Counted from the first letter of the stretch, positions 8,217 to 16,673 are shown. The stretch is 64,000 nucleotides of DNA from an uncultured Clostridia bacterium (GCA_947632335.1 CANROX010000002.1:1-64000), one strand, 5' to 3'. The notes: generated from the letters alone by a model not told the origin. A program made the numbers and translations.

Positions 8217-9461
8217 ATGAAGGATTATGTAAGGGATAGCTTTGGCAACAAAGGCGGCAAGGTTGTTCTTGTAGTTTTCTTTGTTTTGCTTATAGCTCTC
8301 TCTGTAGGGGGAGCTGTGTATGTATTTAACGGCAATAAACTTTTTGAGGACAACCAGTCTGTAGTTCGTACCACAAATGATAATAATACTTTTGGGACCT
8401 ACGTATTTACTCTTCAAGATAAAAAAATTACAATGAAAGCCGGGGATATAGGAAGTCTTAGATTTAAGGCGGACGACAATAAGGCAAAGGATGCCATTGA
8501 ATGGTCAAGCAGTGATAGGGATACTGTTTTTGTAGACCCGGAGGGAAGAGTTTTTGCCCTTAAAAAGGGAAAAGCCACAATAACAGCAACAGCCGGCTAC
8601 TACAGTTCAAGCTGTGAAATAACGGTAAAGAAAAGTAAAAAGCAGGAAGGCTGGGGATATTCTACTGCCTATACCTCCAACAAAGCGATATTGGAGAAAA
8701 ACAAAAATTCCTACAGCGACAGCAATCTCTATAGTATTGATGTGAACAGAAAGAAAAACTGTGTTACAGTCTATACCTATAACAAAAACGGCAAGTACAA
8801 TGTGGCTGTAAGGTCGATGGTATGTTCCTGCGGCCAGGGTGACGCAACCCCGACAGGCACATTTTCCATATACACAAAGACCCGCTGGCAACCCCTTTTC
8901 GGAAATGTGTACGGTCAGTATGTGACAGGCTTTAACGGGGATATTCTCTTTCACTCTGTTCCCTATGAGGAATATGAAAATCCAGATTCCGTTGAAGTAA
9001 AGGATTATAACGGACTTGGAAAAAGTATTTCCATGGGCTGTGTAAGACTGGCTGTAGCAGACGCAAAGTGGATTTACGACAACTGCCCCGAGGGTACAAC
9101 CGTCAGGGTTTACGAGGATGATATTGACGGCCCGTTGGGTACACCTCCCTCAATGAAGATAAATACAAAGAAAAGCACAAGCTGGGACCCCACAGATGAC
9201 GACAAGAGAAATCCTTATTATAAAAAACAGCCTGCCTTTAAGGGCGTTGAGGACTCTGCCATTGATGAGGGAGAGCAGTTTGATGAAATGAAAGGAATAA
9301 AGGCTGAGGATACGGCAGGAAACGACATTACAGAAAAGGTAAAAGTAAAAGGAAGTGTAAATACAGATAAACCGGGAGAATATCTTTTAAGATACAGCGT
9401 CAAAGACGATATGGGAAGAAGTATTTTAAAGGACAGGATTATTACAGTAAAAGAAAGCTAA
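8217..9461 (+). CDS. L,D-transpeptidase with Ig-like domains (YkuD family)
   Basis: A 414-residue exported or anchored enzyme. It has a TM segment at about 18-40, a BIG2 Ig-like domain (about 68-142, ending with SSCEITVKK), a YkuD catalytic domain (about 170-305) with the conserved His (LFHSVPY) and nucleophile Cys near 275 in SMGCVRL, and a C-terminal DUF5011-like Ig domain (about 345-414). YkuD enzymes make 3-3 cross-links in peptidoglycan or attach proteins to it. Transcribed alone from a recognisable promoter; AGGAGA precedes the ATG and a hairpin follows the stop. Confidence 0.92.
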   Translation: MKDYVRDSFGNKGGKVVLVVFFVLLIALSVGGAVYVFNGNKLFEDNQSVVRTTNDNNTFGTYVFTLQDKKITMKAGDIGSLRFKADDNKAKDAIEWSSSDRDTVFVDPEGRVFALKKGKATITATAGYYSSSCEITVKKSKKQEGWGYSTAYTSNKAILEKNKNSYSDSNLYSIDVNRKKNCVTVYTYNKNGKYNVAVRSMVCSCGQGDATPTGTFSIYTKTRWQPLFGNVYGQYVTGFNGDILFHSVPYEEYENPDSVEVKDYNGLGKSISMGCVRLAVADAKWIYDNCPEGTTVRVYEDDIDGPLGTPPSMKINTKKSTSWDPTDDDKRNPYYKKQPAFKGVEDSAIDEGEQFDEMKGIKAEDTAGNDITEKVKVKGSVNTDKPGEYLLRYSVKDDMGRSILKDRIITVKES

Positions 9462-9464
9462 AAA

Positions 9465-9496
9465 GAGAGCGTACCCAATATGGTACGCTCTTTCCT
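9465..9496. terminator. Bidirectional terminator
   Basis: AGAGCGTACC pairs with GGTACGCTCT, flanked by A-runs on one side and a T-rich tract on the other, between convergent genes. Confidence 0.75.
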
Positions 9497-9499
9497 TAT

Positions 9500-10804
9500 T
9501 TAGGCAATATCCTTTGCCTTTGAAGAGAACAGTTTTTCCAAAAGTTCCGAAGTTACTTTACCTGTTCTGTCCATATGGTTGTTTTTCTGAAATGTTTGGA
9601 TACACTCTAATGTTAAATCTCCAAAATAGCCTGTTATGTACTCATCTCCGAGATAACCAAGGTCGGAGAACCTTTCCTGCATAGCTTTAATATAGCTGTT
9701 GGTCTTGCCCTTGGTCATACTTTTGATTTTATCATCTGTAAAATTAACCTTGTATTTTGACTGGAGCTCATATTTATCCGTGTTTTCAGGCTTTGTTGCA
9801 GAAGTTTCAGTTTTTTTCTGTGTGGCCGTTGTGTTCCCGGTTGTGGCCGTTGTGTTTTCGGTTGTTGCTGTTGTATTCTCAGATGTGTTTTTAACCGATG
9901 TTTTTGAAGTAAGGCTTTGTTCTGCCTTTTTAACAGCATTTTTGTCAATCATATTAATGATAGCTTTCACATTTTCTACTGTTGTAGAACCCTGTAATTT
10001 AAGGATATCTTTGTCAAGCTGTGTATGGTGGTTTTTCTCAAGAAATTTTACACCTTTTAGAACATCTCTGTCTTTAATGCTTTCATAGGTTTTACCGTCA
10101 TAGACAAGGTAATGGGGATTTTCCTTTGCAACCTCATTTAGGGTAATGACAGGCTCCCGTTTGCCGTCGGAAAACACCTTTGCACCGCAATAGTCAAGAA
10201 CTGTGTTGTACCAGCTGTCCCCGATTACCGTTGTAAAAAGGCTTGTACCGCTAAGGTAAATAAGTTTATTTTCAGAGTAGTCCCTGGAAACGGCATTTTT
10301 GTATACATCAAGGGTGGAAAGCAGTTTTGCAAAGGCATCTTCACCCTTTTTGCCTCCCTCTTCTCCGCCAAGTATTGTACCTACAGATTTATAGGTGTTT
10401 TTAATAGAATCCTTAGTGTTGCCGTAATGGAACTGTACCACCTTAATATCCTTATCCTCAAGGCTTTTAACAACCCCGTCAGAAATATTGTCGTCTGCAA
10501 ATACAACATCAACCTGGCTTGTAACTATGGTATTGATATCTGGGTCAATGGCGCTACCGCATCTTGTAATATAGTCCATTTTCTCTGTTTGTACCTCATC
10601 GCTGATAAGGGAAACTTTTGCGTCATAGCCAATGCAGTCCACAATATCTGCAATATTGGGGCTTACAACGGCTATTGTTTCCGGACTGCTTTTAAAGGTT
10701 GTGTTGCCCACCGTAACGGGAAAACCATCCTGGGTACAGCCAAAGGAAAAAAACACTGTTGTAAAAAGCAGTAACATTATAATTGTAGATTTTATAGTTC
10801 TCAT
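9500..10804 (-). CDS. Lipoprotein: BtuF/TroA-like binding domain fused to a peptidoglycan-binding domain
   Basis: A 434-residue secreted protein. A signal peptide ends in FFSFGC, a plausible lipobox. Residues of about 35-290 resemble class III periplasmic binding proteins of the iron-siderophore/cobalamin type (ETIAVVSPNIADIVDCIGYD; VDVVFADD; GTILGGEEG). A Thr-rich linker with ENTTATT repeats follows, then a C-terminal PG_binding_1-like domain (about 358-428; MQERFSDLGYL and TLECIQTFQKNN). No ABC permease or ATPase is adjacent. The ATG at 10804 follows AAAGG; an in-frame ATG at 10819 overlaps the upstream stop as ATGA, giving an alternative coupled start. The ligand is unknown. Confidence 0.78.
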   Translation of the reverse strand: MRTIKSTIIMLLLFTTVFFSFGCTQDGFPVTVGNTTFKSSPETIAVVSPNIADIVDCIGYDAKVSLISDEVQTEKMDYITRCGSAIDPDINTIVTSQVDVVFADDNISDGVVKSLEDKDIKVVQFHYGNTKDSIKNTYKSVGTILGGEEGGKKGEDAFAKLLSTLDVYKNAVSRDYSENKLIYLSGTSLFTTVIGDSWYNTVLDYCGAKVFSDGKREPVITLNEVAKENPHYLVYDGKTYESIKDRDVLKGVKFLEKNHHTQLDKDILKLQGSTTVENVKAIINMIDKNAVKKAEQSLTSKTSVKNTSENTTATTENTTATTGNTTATQKKTETSATKPENTDKYELQSKYKVNFTDDKIKSMTKGKTNSYIKAMQERFSDLGYLGDEYITGYFGDLTLECIQTFQKNNHMDRTGKVTSELLEKLFSSKAKDIA

Positions 10805-10815
10805 TTTCTTACCTT

Positions 10816-12042
10816 TCATAAAAGAGTTTTAATATATTGCTGTGCAGTTCTGGGGGAACGGGTGGCCCTCTGTGTGGCAAATGCCTCTGCACCAATATGA
10901 AGCTCCTGGGCAGGAATATTTATATTATGAGCTTTTGCCAGTTGGTCCACAATATGCAGATATTTCTTTTTATCAGGTACATAGTAGCCGATAGAAAGAC
11001 CGAACCTGTCGGAAAGGGAAAGTGTTTCCTGCATATTGTCACGCCTGTTTACCTCTGTGCAGTTTCTGTCCTCAAAGTTTTCCCTAACAAGATGACGCCT
11101 GTTGCTGGTTGCATAGATAAGCGCATTGTGAGGCAGGGAGGCAACCCCGCCCTCCAAAACAGCCTTAAGACTTGTGTAACACTCGTCCTGTCTTTGAAAG
11201 GAAAGGTCATCAATGAAAATAATAAATTTCATAGGAATGTCGGCGATTGTGTCAACCAAAAGGGGAAAATCCATAAGCATTTCCTTGGGCATTTCCACAA
11301 TTCTTAAACCCTTACTTCTGAATTCGTTGACAACCGCCTTAACAGTTGTACTTTTGCCTGTACCCATATCCCCGTACAGCAAGCAGTTGTTTGCGTTTTT
11401 CCCCTCCATAAAGGCTTTGGTATTTTCTATAACCTGATTTCTCTGGTACTCGTAATCCACCAAATCCTGTATTCTTACTTTGTCATCATTAATAATGGGC
11501 TGAATTTTGCTGTCACGCCATACAAATGAGCGGTATCGTGCAAACATACCGCATCCGTTTACCCTGTGAAAAAAGGCGATAGTTTCCAGACCGCCGTCAA
11601 AGTTTATAAAGGGTTTGGCAGGAAGTCCGCATTTCCACTTGGGCAGGACGGAAATAATTTCTTTAATATCTTCCTTATATGAATAATCCTCCAAAATATC
11701 TTTGGGTGTTAAATTTGAGGCAAACATAATTGAAAAAATATCATTTGCAGTGGCCTCTGTTTCTTCGGCAGTCATTTCTCCTGTTTTTCCTGCTGTGGCA
11801 CACTTTGTAAAATAGTTTTCGTCAAAAAGTGCGGCTTCTGTCATATTGTAACACAGGCTGTCGGAACAATTCCTTTCGCATAACAGTTTGTAAAAGTCCC
11901 CGTATGCAGAAAGAAATTCCTCAGGACATTTATCTATGGATTTTATCAGTCTGAAAAGTGCCGAGGGCACACTTCTTGAAAGAATTCCCTTGTATATAGA
12001 AAGGGATGACATTAGAAAAAATGCTTTTTTTGTTTTATTCAT
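10816..12042 (-). CDS. DUF815-type AAA ATPase
   Basis: A 408-residue cytoplasmic ATPase. The N-terminal 150 residues are helical and not recognised; then come Walker A (LLYGDMGTGKST, near 225), Walker B (FIIFIDDLSF) and a sensor region (ALIYATSNRRH). It ends with an Arg-rich lid (TRSPRTAQQYI). The motif pattern matches the DUF815 group of predicted ATPases. Its stop overlaps an in-frame ATG of the binding-protein gene by 4 bases, which ties the two genes together. Function is unknown. Confidence 0.82.
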   Translation of the reverse strand: MNKTKKAFFLMSSLSIYKGILSRSVPSALFRLIKSIDKCPEEFLSAYGDFYKLLCERNCSDSLCYNMTEAALFDENYFTKCATAGKTGEMTAEETEATANDIFSIMFASNLTPKDILEDYSYKEDIKEIISVLPKWKCGLPAKPFINFDGGLETIAFFHRVNGCGMFARYRSFVWRDSKIQPIINDDKVRIQDLVDYEYQRNQVIENTKAFMEGKNANNCLLYGDMGTGKSTTVKAVVNEFRSKGLRIVEMPKEMLMDFPLLVDTIADIPMKFIIFIDDLSFQRQDECYTSLKAVLEGGVASLPHNALIYATSNRRHLVRENFEDRNCTEVNRRDNMQETLSLSDRFGLSIGYYVPDKKKYLHIVDQLAKAHNINIPAQELHIGAEAFATQRATRSPRTAQQYIKTLL

Positions 12043-12079
12043 ACTAATTCCTTGCTTTTTGTAAATTTTTCTACACTAC

Positions 12080-12108
12080 ATTTTACCCTATTTTTTTATT
12101 GTAGTCAA
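12080..12108 (-). promoter_or_regulatory. Promoter of the DUF815/binding-protein operon
   Basis: Minus strand TTGACT (12103-12108), 17-base spacer, TAAAAT (12080-12085). Confidence 0.6.
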
Positions 12109-12180
12109 TTAAATACGGAACATTCCCAAAGGACAAAGGGAAATCATTTGTAAAAAAATAAAAAAATTTCAAAAAAATAC

Positions 12181-12209
12181 TTGCATTTTAAAAAACATAG
12201 TGATATAAT
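12181..12209 (+). promoter_or_regulatory. Promoter of the solitary 5S rRNA gene
   Basis: TTGCAT (12181-12186), 17-base spacer, TATAAT (12204-12209), about 35 bases before the 5S start. Confidence 0.75.
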
Positions 12210-12243
12210 GCATATTGTCGCTGATAAAAACGACGGAAAATTT

Positions 12244-12361
12244 AGTTGGTGTTGATGACGCTGAGGGTCCACCTGTTCCCATCCCGAACACAGAAGTTAA
12301 GCTCAGTAGTGCCGAAGATAGTTGGCTGGCGACGGCCCGTGAAAATAGGAAGATGCCAACA
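12244..12361 (+). rRNA. rrf: 5S ribosomal RNA (solitary)
   Basis: About 117 nt with the standard 5S landmarks: the CCCATCCCGAACACAGAAGTT loop region shortened to its core CCGAACAC and AAGTTAAGCTC, GTGCCGAAGATA, TGGCTGG, and closing helix I between GTTGG and CCAAC. Exact ends are approximate by 1-3 bases. It has its own promoter and terminator, and no 16S or 23S rRNA is in the window. Confidence 0.95.
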
Positions 12362-12369
12362 CTAAACTT

Positions 12370-12398
12370 GTCCATCCAATAGGATGGGCATTTTTTTT
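12370..12398 (+). terminator. Terminator of the 5S rRNA gene
   Basis: GTCCATCC pairs with GGATGGGC, followed by eight T residues. Confidence 0.9.
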
Positions 12399-12405
12399 GC
12401 AAATA

Positions 12406-12432
12406 AAAAGCCTCCCTGAGGGGAGGTTTTTC
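12406..12432. terminator. Hairpin terminator after the small membrane protein gene
   Basis: AAAGCCTCCC pairs with GGGAGGTTTT; T-runs on both strands make it usable in both directions. Confidence 0.75.
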
Positions 12433-12443
12433 TACTATAAGAT

Positions 12444-12719
12444 TTATTTTTTACTTACCTTACCGCAGAATATAAAGAACATACCTGTCAGGGCAACAGT
12501 GCAGGCTAAAATTCCGCAAAATACAGAGGCGTTGTTTGGGTCACAGCCAAAGACTGTAAAATTCTCGATATTTGCCGTCATTGTGAAAACTATGGCCAAA
12601 AGCGTAAAGACTATTCCTATGCAGAGAAGAATTACGCCTATTTTAAAAATTATGTTCCAGACAGTGGTTTTCTCTCGTTTTTGAAGTGTATTTATAAATA
12701 AATTTTTAATTCTTTTCAT
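12444..12719 (-). CDS. Small two-TM membrane protein
   Basis: A 91-residue protein with a basic N-terminus and two hydrophobic segments (about 24-48 and 68-86). I do not recognise the family. Its start overlaps the end of ksgA by 14 bases, so it is the last gene of the rsmF-like/ksgA operon and probably translated by coupling. No function can be inferred. Confidence 0.65.
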   Translation of the reverse strand: MKRIKNLFINTLQKREKTTVWNIIFKIGVILLCIGIVFTLLAIVFTMTANIENFTVFGCDPNNASVFCGILACTVALTGMFFIFCGKVSKK

Positions 12720-13578
12720 TTTCGTACTCCGTTAAACAATCCGCAAGTATTCCAAAATCTTCAAGGGTTAAGTTTTCCGCCCTCACATTACTTTTCAGCT
12801 TACACTTTTCTATCAGCATATTTGCTGTGGTTTTGTCTATTCCCAGTCCTGAAGAAAGACTGTTGGAAAGGTTTTTTCTCCTTTGGGAAAAGCCCGCTTT
12901 TACAATCCTCTTAAAATCCCTTTCCCTTTTTACAATTACGTTTGGCCTTGGGGAAATATCCAGTCTGATTACTGCACTGTCCACATTTGGACTTGGCATA
13001 AAGGACCCTCTGGATACATTAAAGAGAAACTTTGGGGTGCTGTAGTAGGCAACGGAAACTGTAACAGCTCCGCTTTCCCTTGAACCTACCTTTGCAGATA
13101 GCCTTTGGGCTGCCTCTTTTTGCACCATAACAGTTATAGATTTAATGGGAAGTTTTTCTTCCAGAAATCTCATTATAACAGGGGATGTAATATAATAGGG
13201 CAGGTTTGCACAGACTACCACTTCCATACCCTGAAATTCCTGTTCAATCAGCTTTTTTAGGTCTATCTTCATTATATCATCGGCTATAAGTTTAAAGTTT
13301 TGGTATTCCCCAAGAGTTTCCTTGAGTATGGGAACAAGCCTTTTATCCAGTTCAACGGAAACTACTTTCTCCGCAGTTTTGCAAAGCTCATTTGTTAGCA
13401 CGCCTATTCCGGGGCCAACCTCAAGCACTCCTACTCCCTTACCTGCACCACATTCCACAGCCATTCTGGGGCATACCGAGGGATTGACAATAAAGTTCTG
13501 ACCCAGCCCCTTGCTAAAGGAAAATCCGTGTCGTGAAAGTATCTCTTTAATTGTACCGATGTTGGATAGTCCGTCCAT
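12706..13578 (-). CDS. rsmA: 16S rRNA dimethyladenosine transferase
   Basis: A 290-residue SAM-dependent enzyme (RsmA/KsgA) that dimethylates two adjacent adenines at the 3' end of 16S rRNA during 30S assembly. The GLGQNFIVNP opening, motif I VLEVGPGIGVLT, the acidic VSVELDKRL and the catalytic NLPYYITSPV are all present. Length is normal. It starts 1 base after the preceding methyltransferase gene ends, so the two rRNA modification genes form one operon. Confidence 0.96.
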   Translation of the reverse strand: MDGLSNIGTIKEILSRHGFSFSKGLGQNFIVNPSVCPRMAVECGAGKGVGVLEVGPGIGVLTNELCKTAEKVVSVELDKRLVPILKETLGEYQNFKLIADDIMKIDLKKLIEQEFQGMEVVVCANLPYYITSPVIMRFLEEKLPIKSITVMVQKEAAQRLSAKVGSRESGAVTVSVAYYSTPKFLFNVSRGSFMPSPNVDSAVIRLDISPRPNVIVKRERDFKRIVKAGFSQRRKNLSNSLSSGLGIDKTTANMLIEKCKLKSNVRAENLTLEDFGILADCLTEYENEKN

Positions 13579-13579
13579 A

Positions 13580-14899
13580 TTATAAATTCCTTAATCCCTT
13601 TGGATATTTATTTTTTAGTTTTCCGCCGCTTGCTTTCCCAAAGCCTGTAACAATACCCTCTACAGAAACTGCCGTGTAGCCTTTAAGGCTATGTTCAACC
13701 TGTATTTCCTCACCGTGGAGAAATTTATGTATTTCCTCACTGTCAGCAGAAAAATTCACCGCATTAACACATTCCTCCGGCTTAGAGGCCATAAAAGCGC
13801 TGTGGCAGGGTTCAATTCTGTTTTTCTTTATTTCACCCAGAAGTATTCCGCTGCGCAAAACATTCAGTCCGTCGAAATTTGGCAGACCGTAGGGGAGGAT
13901 ATACACCTTATCCTTTATAATTTCAAAATTATCCGTAAAAGGCTTGTCCTTAAATATACTAAAATAAAATTCCGGTATTTCCTTGTAATTTTTTATTTTT
14001 CTGTAGGGGTAGGGCTGTGTGCAGCCGCTGTTTGGGGATTTTCTTCTCAATTTACAGCAAAAATGTCCCTCTCCGCCGTCGTTGATAAAAATCCTCTTTG
14101 CAAATCCTAAGGTGTTTCTTCCGAAGTTTTGATGGCTGTCCTCAATTTCAAAGTCAGGGTTTTCCTTTAAAAATTTGCTGATTACGCCCTCGTTCTCCCT
14201 TTCGTTGTAGGTGCAGGTGGAGTATACCAGCACTCCGTTTTCTTTAAGACAATTCTTTGCGCTGTTTAGAATTTCAAGTTGTCGTGCGGCACAGCTTACT
14301 GTATGTTGATAGCTCCACTGTGTTTTTGCCTCGTTATCCTTTCGGAACATACCCTCGCCGGAGCAGGGGGCATCAACAAGGATTTTATCAAAAAAATTAG
14401 GCAGCTTTTCTGCAATTTTTTGTGGGTGACAGCACATTACCGCAAAATTTTTAACTCCCATTCTCTCCATATTGGATAGGAGAACAGCAGCTCTGTTTTT
14501 CACTATTTCATTGGAAACAAGAAGTCCCGTACCCTTAAGAGCTGATGCAATTTGGGTTGATTTTCCTCCCGGAGCGGAGCACATATCCAGAACAATATCC
14601 CCCTCCTCAATTCCCATCATTGGAACGGCAGAGGCAGCGGAGGGTTCCTGTATATAGAATGCACCGCTGTGGTGCAGAGGATGTTTGCCAAGTCCTTGGA
14701 TACTATTTGGATAGTAGTAACCCTCACGACAAAAGGGAGTTGGTTTCAGGGGAAAGGAAAGAAGATTTTCAAGTTTTTCTTTACTGCATTTAAGAGTGTT
14801 TACCCTCAGTCCTTTATAGGGTTCTTGGTTATAAAATTTAATGAAATCATCAAATTCATCAGGTATCAAATTTTTAATCTCATCAAAAAAATTTTCCAT
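13580..14899 (-). CDS. RsmB/RsmF-family (NOL1/NOP2/Sun) rRNA m5C methyltransferase
   Basis: A 439-residue protein with an N-terminal RNA-binding part, a SAM-binding core (LDMCSAPGGKSTQ near 110), the two active-site cysteines in DAPCSGEGMF and YSTCTYNERE, and a C-terminal PUA-like extension of about 140 residues. The layout is that of RsmF-type enzymes, which make 5-methylcytosine in 16S rRNA. AAGAGGA precedes the ATG. First gene of the operon with rsmA and the small membrane protein. The exact target cytosine cannot be read from sequence. Confidence 0.9.
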   Translation of the reverse strand: MENFFDEIKNLIPDEFDDFIKFYNQEPYKGLRVNTLKCSKEKLENLLSFPLKPTPFCREGYYYPNSIQGLGKHPLHHSGAFYIQEPSAASAVPMMGIEEGDIVLDMCSAPGGKSTQIASALKGTGLLVSNEIVKNRAAVLLSNMERMGVKNFAVMCCHPQKIAEKLPNFFDKILVDAPCSGEGMFRKDNEAKTQWSYQHTVSCAARQLEILNSAKNCLKENGVLVYSTCTYNERENEGVISKFLKENPDFEIEDSHQNFGRNTLGFAKRIFINDGGEGHFCCKLRRKSPNSGCTQPYPYRKIKNYKEIPEFYFSIFKDKPFTDNFEIIKDKVYILPYGLPNFDGLNVLRSGILLGEIKKNRIEPCHSAFMASKPEECVNAVNFSADSEEIHKFLHGEEIQVEHSLKGYTAVSVEGIVTGFGKASGGKLKNKYPKGLRNL

Positions 14900-14901
14900 A
14901 A

Positions 14902-14930
14902 TGAATAAATCCTCTTAATTTCGCAGATAA
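14902..14930 (+). promoter_or_regulatory. Possible forespore-type (sigma-G/F-like) promoter
   Basis: TGAATA (14902-14907), 16-base spacer, CAGATAA (14924-14930). The -35 matches the usual sigma-G box; the -10 is only partly similar. Speculative. Confidence 0.25.
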
Positions 14931-14953
14931 TGTTATTGAAGGAGGTGTTATTT

Positions 14954-15082
14954 ATGAGCAATCAGAACAGACAGAGCAATCAGAATAACAACCAGAACAA
15001 CAATAACAATAATAATAACAACAATAGCAAGCAGAATCAGAACAACAATAACAACAACCAGAACAACAATCAGAACAAGTAA
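14954..15082 (+). CDS. 42-residue Asn/Gln-rich small protein
   Basis: A very short gene made almost only of Asn (about 27) and Gln, with a few Ser, Arg and Lys. The case for it being real is structural: a strong GGAGG 8 bases before the ATG, an intact frame to a TAA, and a strong terminator right after. Gamma-type small acid-soluble spore proteins and some spore-coat proteins are Asn/Gln-rich, and this genome carries spoVAC, but no motif confirms that role. No hydrophobic segment or signal peptide is present. Confidence 0.6.
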   Translation: MSNQNRQSNQNNNQNNNNNNNNNNSKQNQNNNNNNQNNNQNK

Positions 15083-15097
15083 TTATTATTGTTGGAA

Positions 15098-15136
15098 TGT
15101 GTGAACCTGTTAAGGTTCACACATTTCTCCTTTTTA
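15098..15136 (+). terminator. Terminator of the Asn/Gln-rich peptide gene
   Basis: An 11-bp perfect stem (TGTGTGAACCT with AGGTTCACACA, loop GTTA), followed by a T-rich tract. Confidence 0.85.
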
Positions 15137-15176
15137 CATAATTATAGCAAATTAAAAGAATAAATCAAATATTTTA

Positions 15177-15719
15177 TTAAGGTTCTCTGAAAGGTATGCC
15201 GAAATACTCCGCAACGCTTTGAGAGAGTATCCTTGCAATATCCCCTATATTATCCCTTATCCACTGTGCGTCCTGAGGGTTGTCGTGGTAGGCGACTTCA
15301 ATCAGTACGGCAGGGGCCTTTGTTCTTTTAACCTCTCCAAGGGTTGTGGTTGGTATAACATCAACATTATTGGGATTTGGGTAGATAGTCTTAAAATTCT
15401 TTTGAATAATTTCTGCAAATCTTCTTCCGTTTGCAGAGGAGGGATAATAATAGATGTCCGTACCCTGCTGTTGTCCCCGTATAGAGTCAGGGGAGGCGTT
15501 TGAGTGTATGGCAAGGTGCAAATCGTAGTTTCCGCTGTTACTGTCCCTTATAACCTGTGCCGTAGTCACACCCGGGTTGTTTCTTACAAAATTAATTCCC
15601 GAGGCTGTAAGGTACGGCTCCATTGCGTCTGCAATAAGATTCATATAATATTCTTCGTTACCGCCGTCAACATAGGGGTTAAACTCCTGTACAGAAGGAC
15701 TTAAAAAAAGTGTTGGCAT
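15177..15719 (-). CDS. N-acetylmuramoyl-L-alanine amidase (Amidase_3 type)
   Basis: A 180-residue enzyme that cleaves the bond between MurNAc and the stem peptide. The Amidase_3 core is visible: EEYYMNLIADAM (zinc-ligand Glu region), LHLAIHSNASP (zinc-ligand His), GTDIYYYP, and a late catalytic Glu in VLIEVAYHDN. The usual first motif with GHGG is replaced by LSPSVQEFNPYVDGGN, so the first zinc-binding His is not where expected. There is no signal peptide or cell-wall-binding domain, so release may be by lysis, or the protein may act in the mother cell. AAAGGAG precedes the ATG. Confidence 0.85.
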   Translation of the reverse strand: MPTLFLSPSVQEFNPYVDGGNEEYYMNLIADAMEPYLTASGINFVRNNPGVTTAQVIRDSNSGNYDLHLAIHSNASPDSIRGQQQGTDIYYYPSSANGRRFAEIIQKNFKTIYPNPNNVDVIPTTTLGEVKRTKAPAVLIEVAYHDNPQDAQWIRDNIGDIARILSQSVAEYFGIPFREP

Positions 15720-15819
15720 TTGTAAAACTCCTTTAAAATATATTTCATACTAATATATTTTTCTCACCGGAACTTTATGACTGAATATTAATTATCCGTT
15801 AAAATACCTTTTTCCACCA

Positions 15820-15848
15820 TTGCAAAAGAAGATTTTATATGTTAGAAT
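15820..15848 (+). promoter_or_regulatory. Promoter of the lipoprotein gene
   Basis: TTGCAA (15820-15825), 17-base spacer, TAGAAT (15843-15848). Confidence 0.6.
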
Positions 15849-15872
15849 GGTGCAGAGGAAGAGGTGTTTTTT

Positions 15873-16661
15873 ATGAAAAAAATCCTTACGGCAATATGTA
15901 TTTCAGCTATACTTTCATCTGTTTTAATGACAGGCTGTACCAAAAGTAATACTACAAATGGACAAACCCAGCCCACAACCCAGTTTGAGGCAACCTATCC
16001 CGGAGGTAAAGAGGGCAAGATTGACAAGAGCCTTCTTGACAGCGATAATTTATACGAGCTTTATTCGCCTCTTGACAGGGATCACGAATATCCTATAGAG
16101 AGTTTCCAGTGTAAAGAGGACGGTACTATTGATGAGGGAGATATTTACAAATATGACGCCTCCTACAATGTAATCCAGCAGGACCATTATGTGGGGAAGA
16201 TTCTTGACTATGTTGAAATCAGGGAATACGATTCTTTAAATAACAACACAAAGATTATCAGTTACGCAGGAGCGGTTGACCGAAACAACCTTGTTTCCAC
16301 CCAGGTAATGGAGTATGACAAATACGGCAACGAAATAAGCAGTAAGACCTATGACAGCGATAATATTCTTGCCGCCTCCGACAAAACAGAGTACACAAAG
16401 GTTGGGGGAGTTTATCTGGTTAAGTGCTATAAGGCCTATGATGTAAATAACAATATGACCGAAAAGCACGAGTACTCCTACCGTTCCGACGGTACAGCCT
16501 CAAAGGATATACGCACCCAGTATGACGAAAAGGGCAACATAAAATATTATTACCAGACCGCCTATGACAGCCAGGGTGAGGCTATCTCCTATGACTACTT
16601 TGACAAGGACGGCAATAAAATTCCTACACCTAAAGAAGAAAAGGAAATGTACGGAGAATAA
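15873..16661 (+). CDS. Predicted lipoprotein with YD-like repeats
   Basis: A 262-residue secreted protein. The signal peptide ends in LMTGC, a good lipobox, so it should be tethered to the outer face of the membrane. The mature part holds repeated units such as YDKYGNEI, YDEKGNIKYY and FDKDGNKI, the same type as seen in YD/RHS-like and toxin-neutral repeat lipoproteins of gut Firmicutes. The ATG at 15873 follows GAGG; a GTG three codons earlier is too close to it. Monocistronic, ending in a hairpin shared with birA. Function is unknown. Confidence 0.7.
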   Translation: MKKILTAICISAILSSVLMTGCTKSNTTNGQTQPTTQFEATYPGGKEGKIDKSLLDSDNLYELYSPLDRDHEYPIESFQCKEDGTIDEGDIYKYDASYNVIQQDHYVGKILDYVEIREYDSLNNNTKIISYAGAVDRNNLVSTQVMEYDKYGNEISSKTYDSDNILAASDKTEYTKVGGVYLVKCYKAYDVNNNMTEKHEYSYRSDGTASKDIRTQYDEKGNIKYYYQTAYDSQGEAISYDYFDKDGNKIPTPKEEKEMYGE

Positions 16662-16673
16662 TTGACAGTGAGA

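Noticed and set aside
12169..12402. Open frame on the minus strand across the 5S rRNA region
   Set aside because: It runs through the whole 5S gene, its promoter and terminator; no ribosome-binding site and no protein-like composition.
14954..15082. Asn/Gln stretch as a non-coding microsatellite
   Set aside because: Codons vary (AAC, AAT, CAG), the frame is intact, and strong translation and termination signals flank it.
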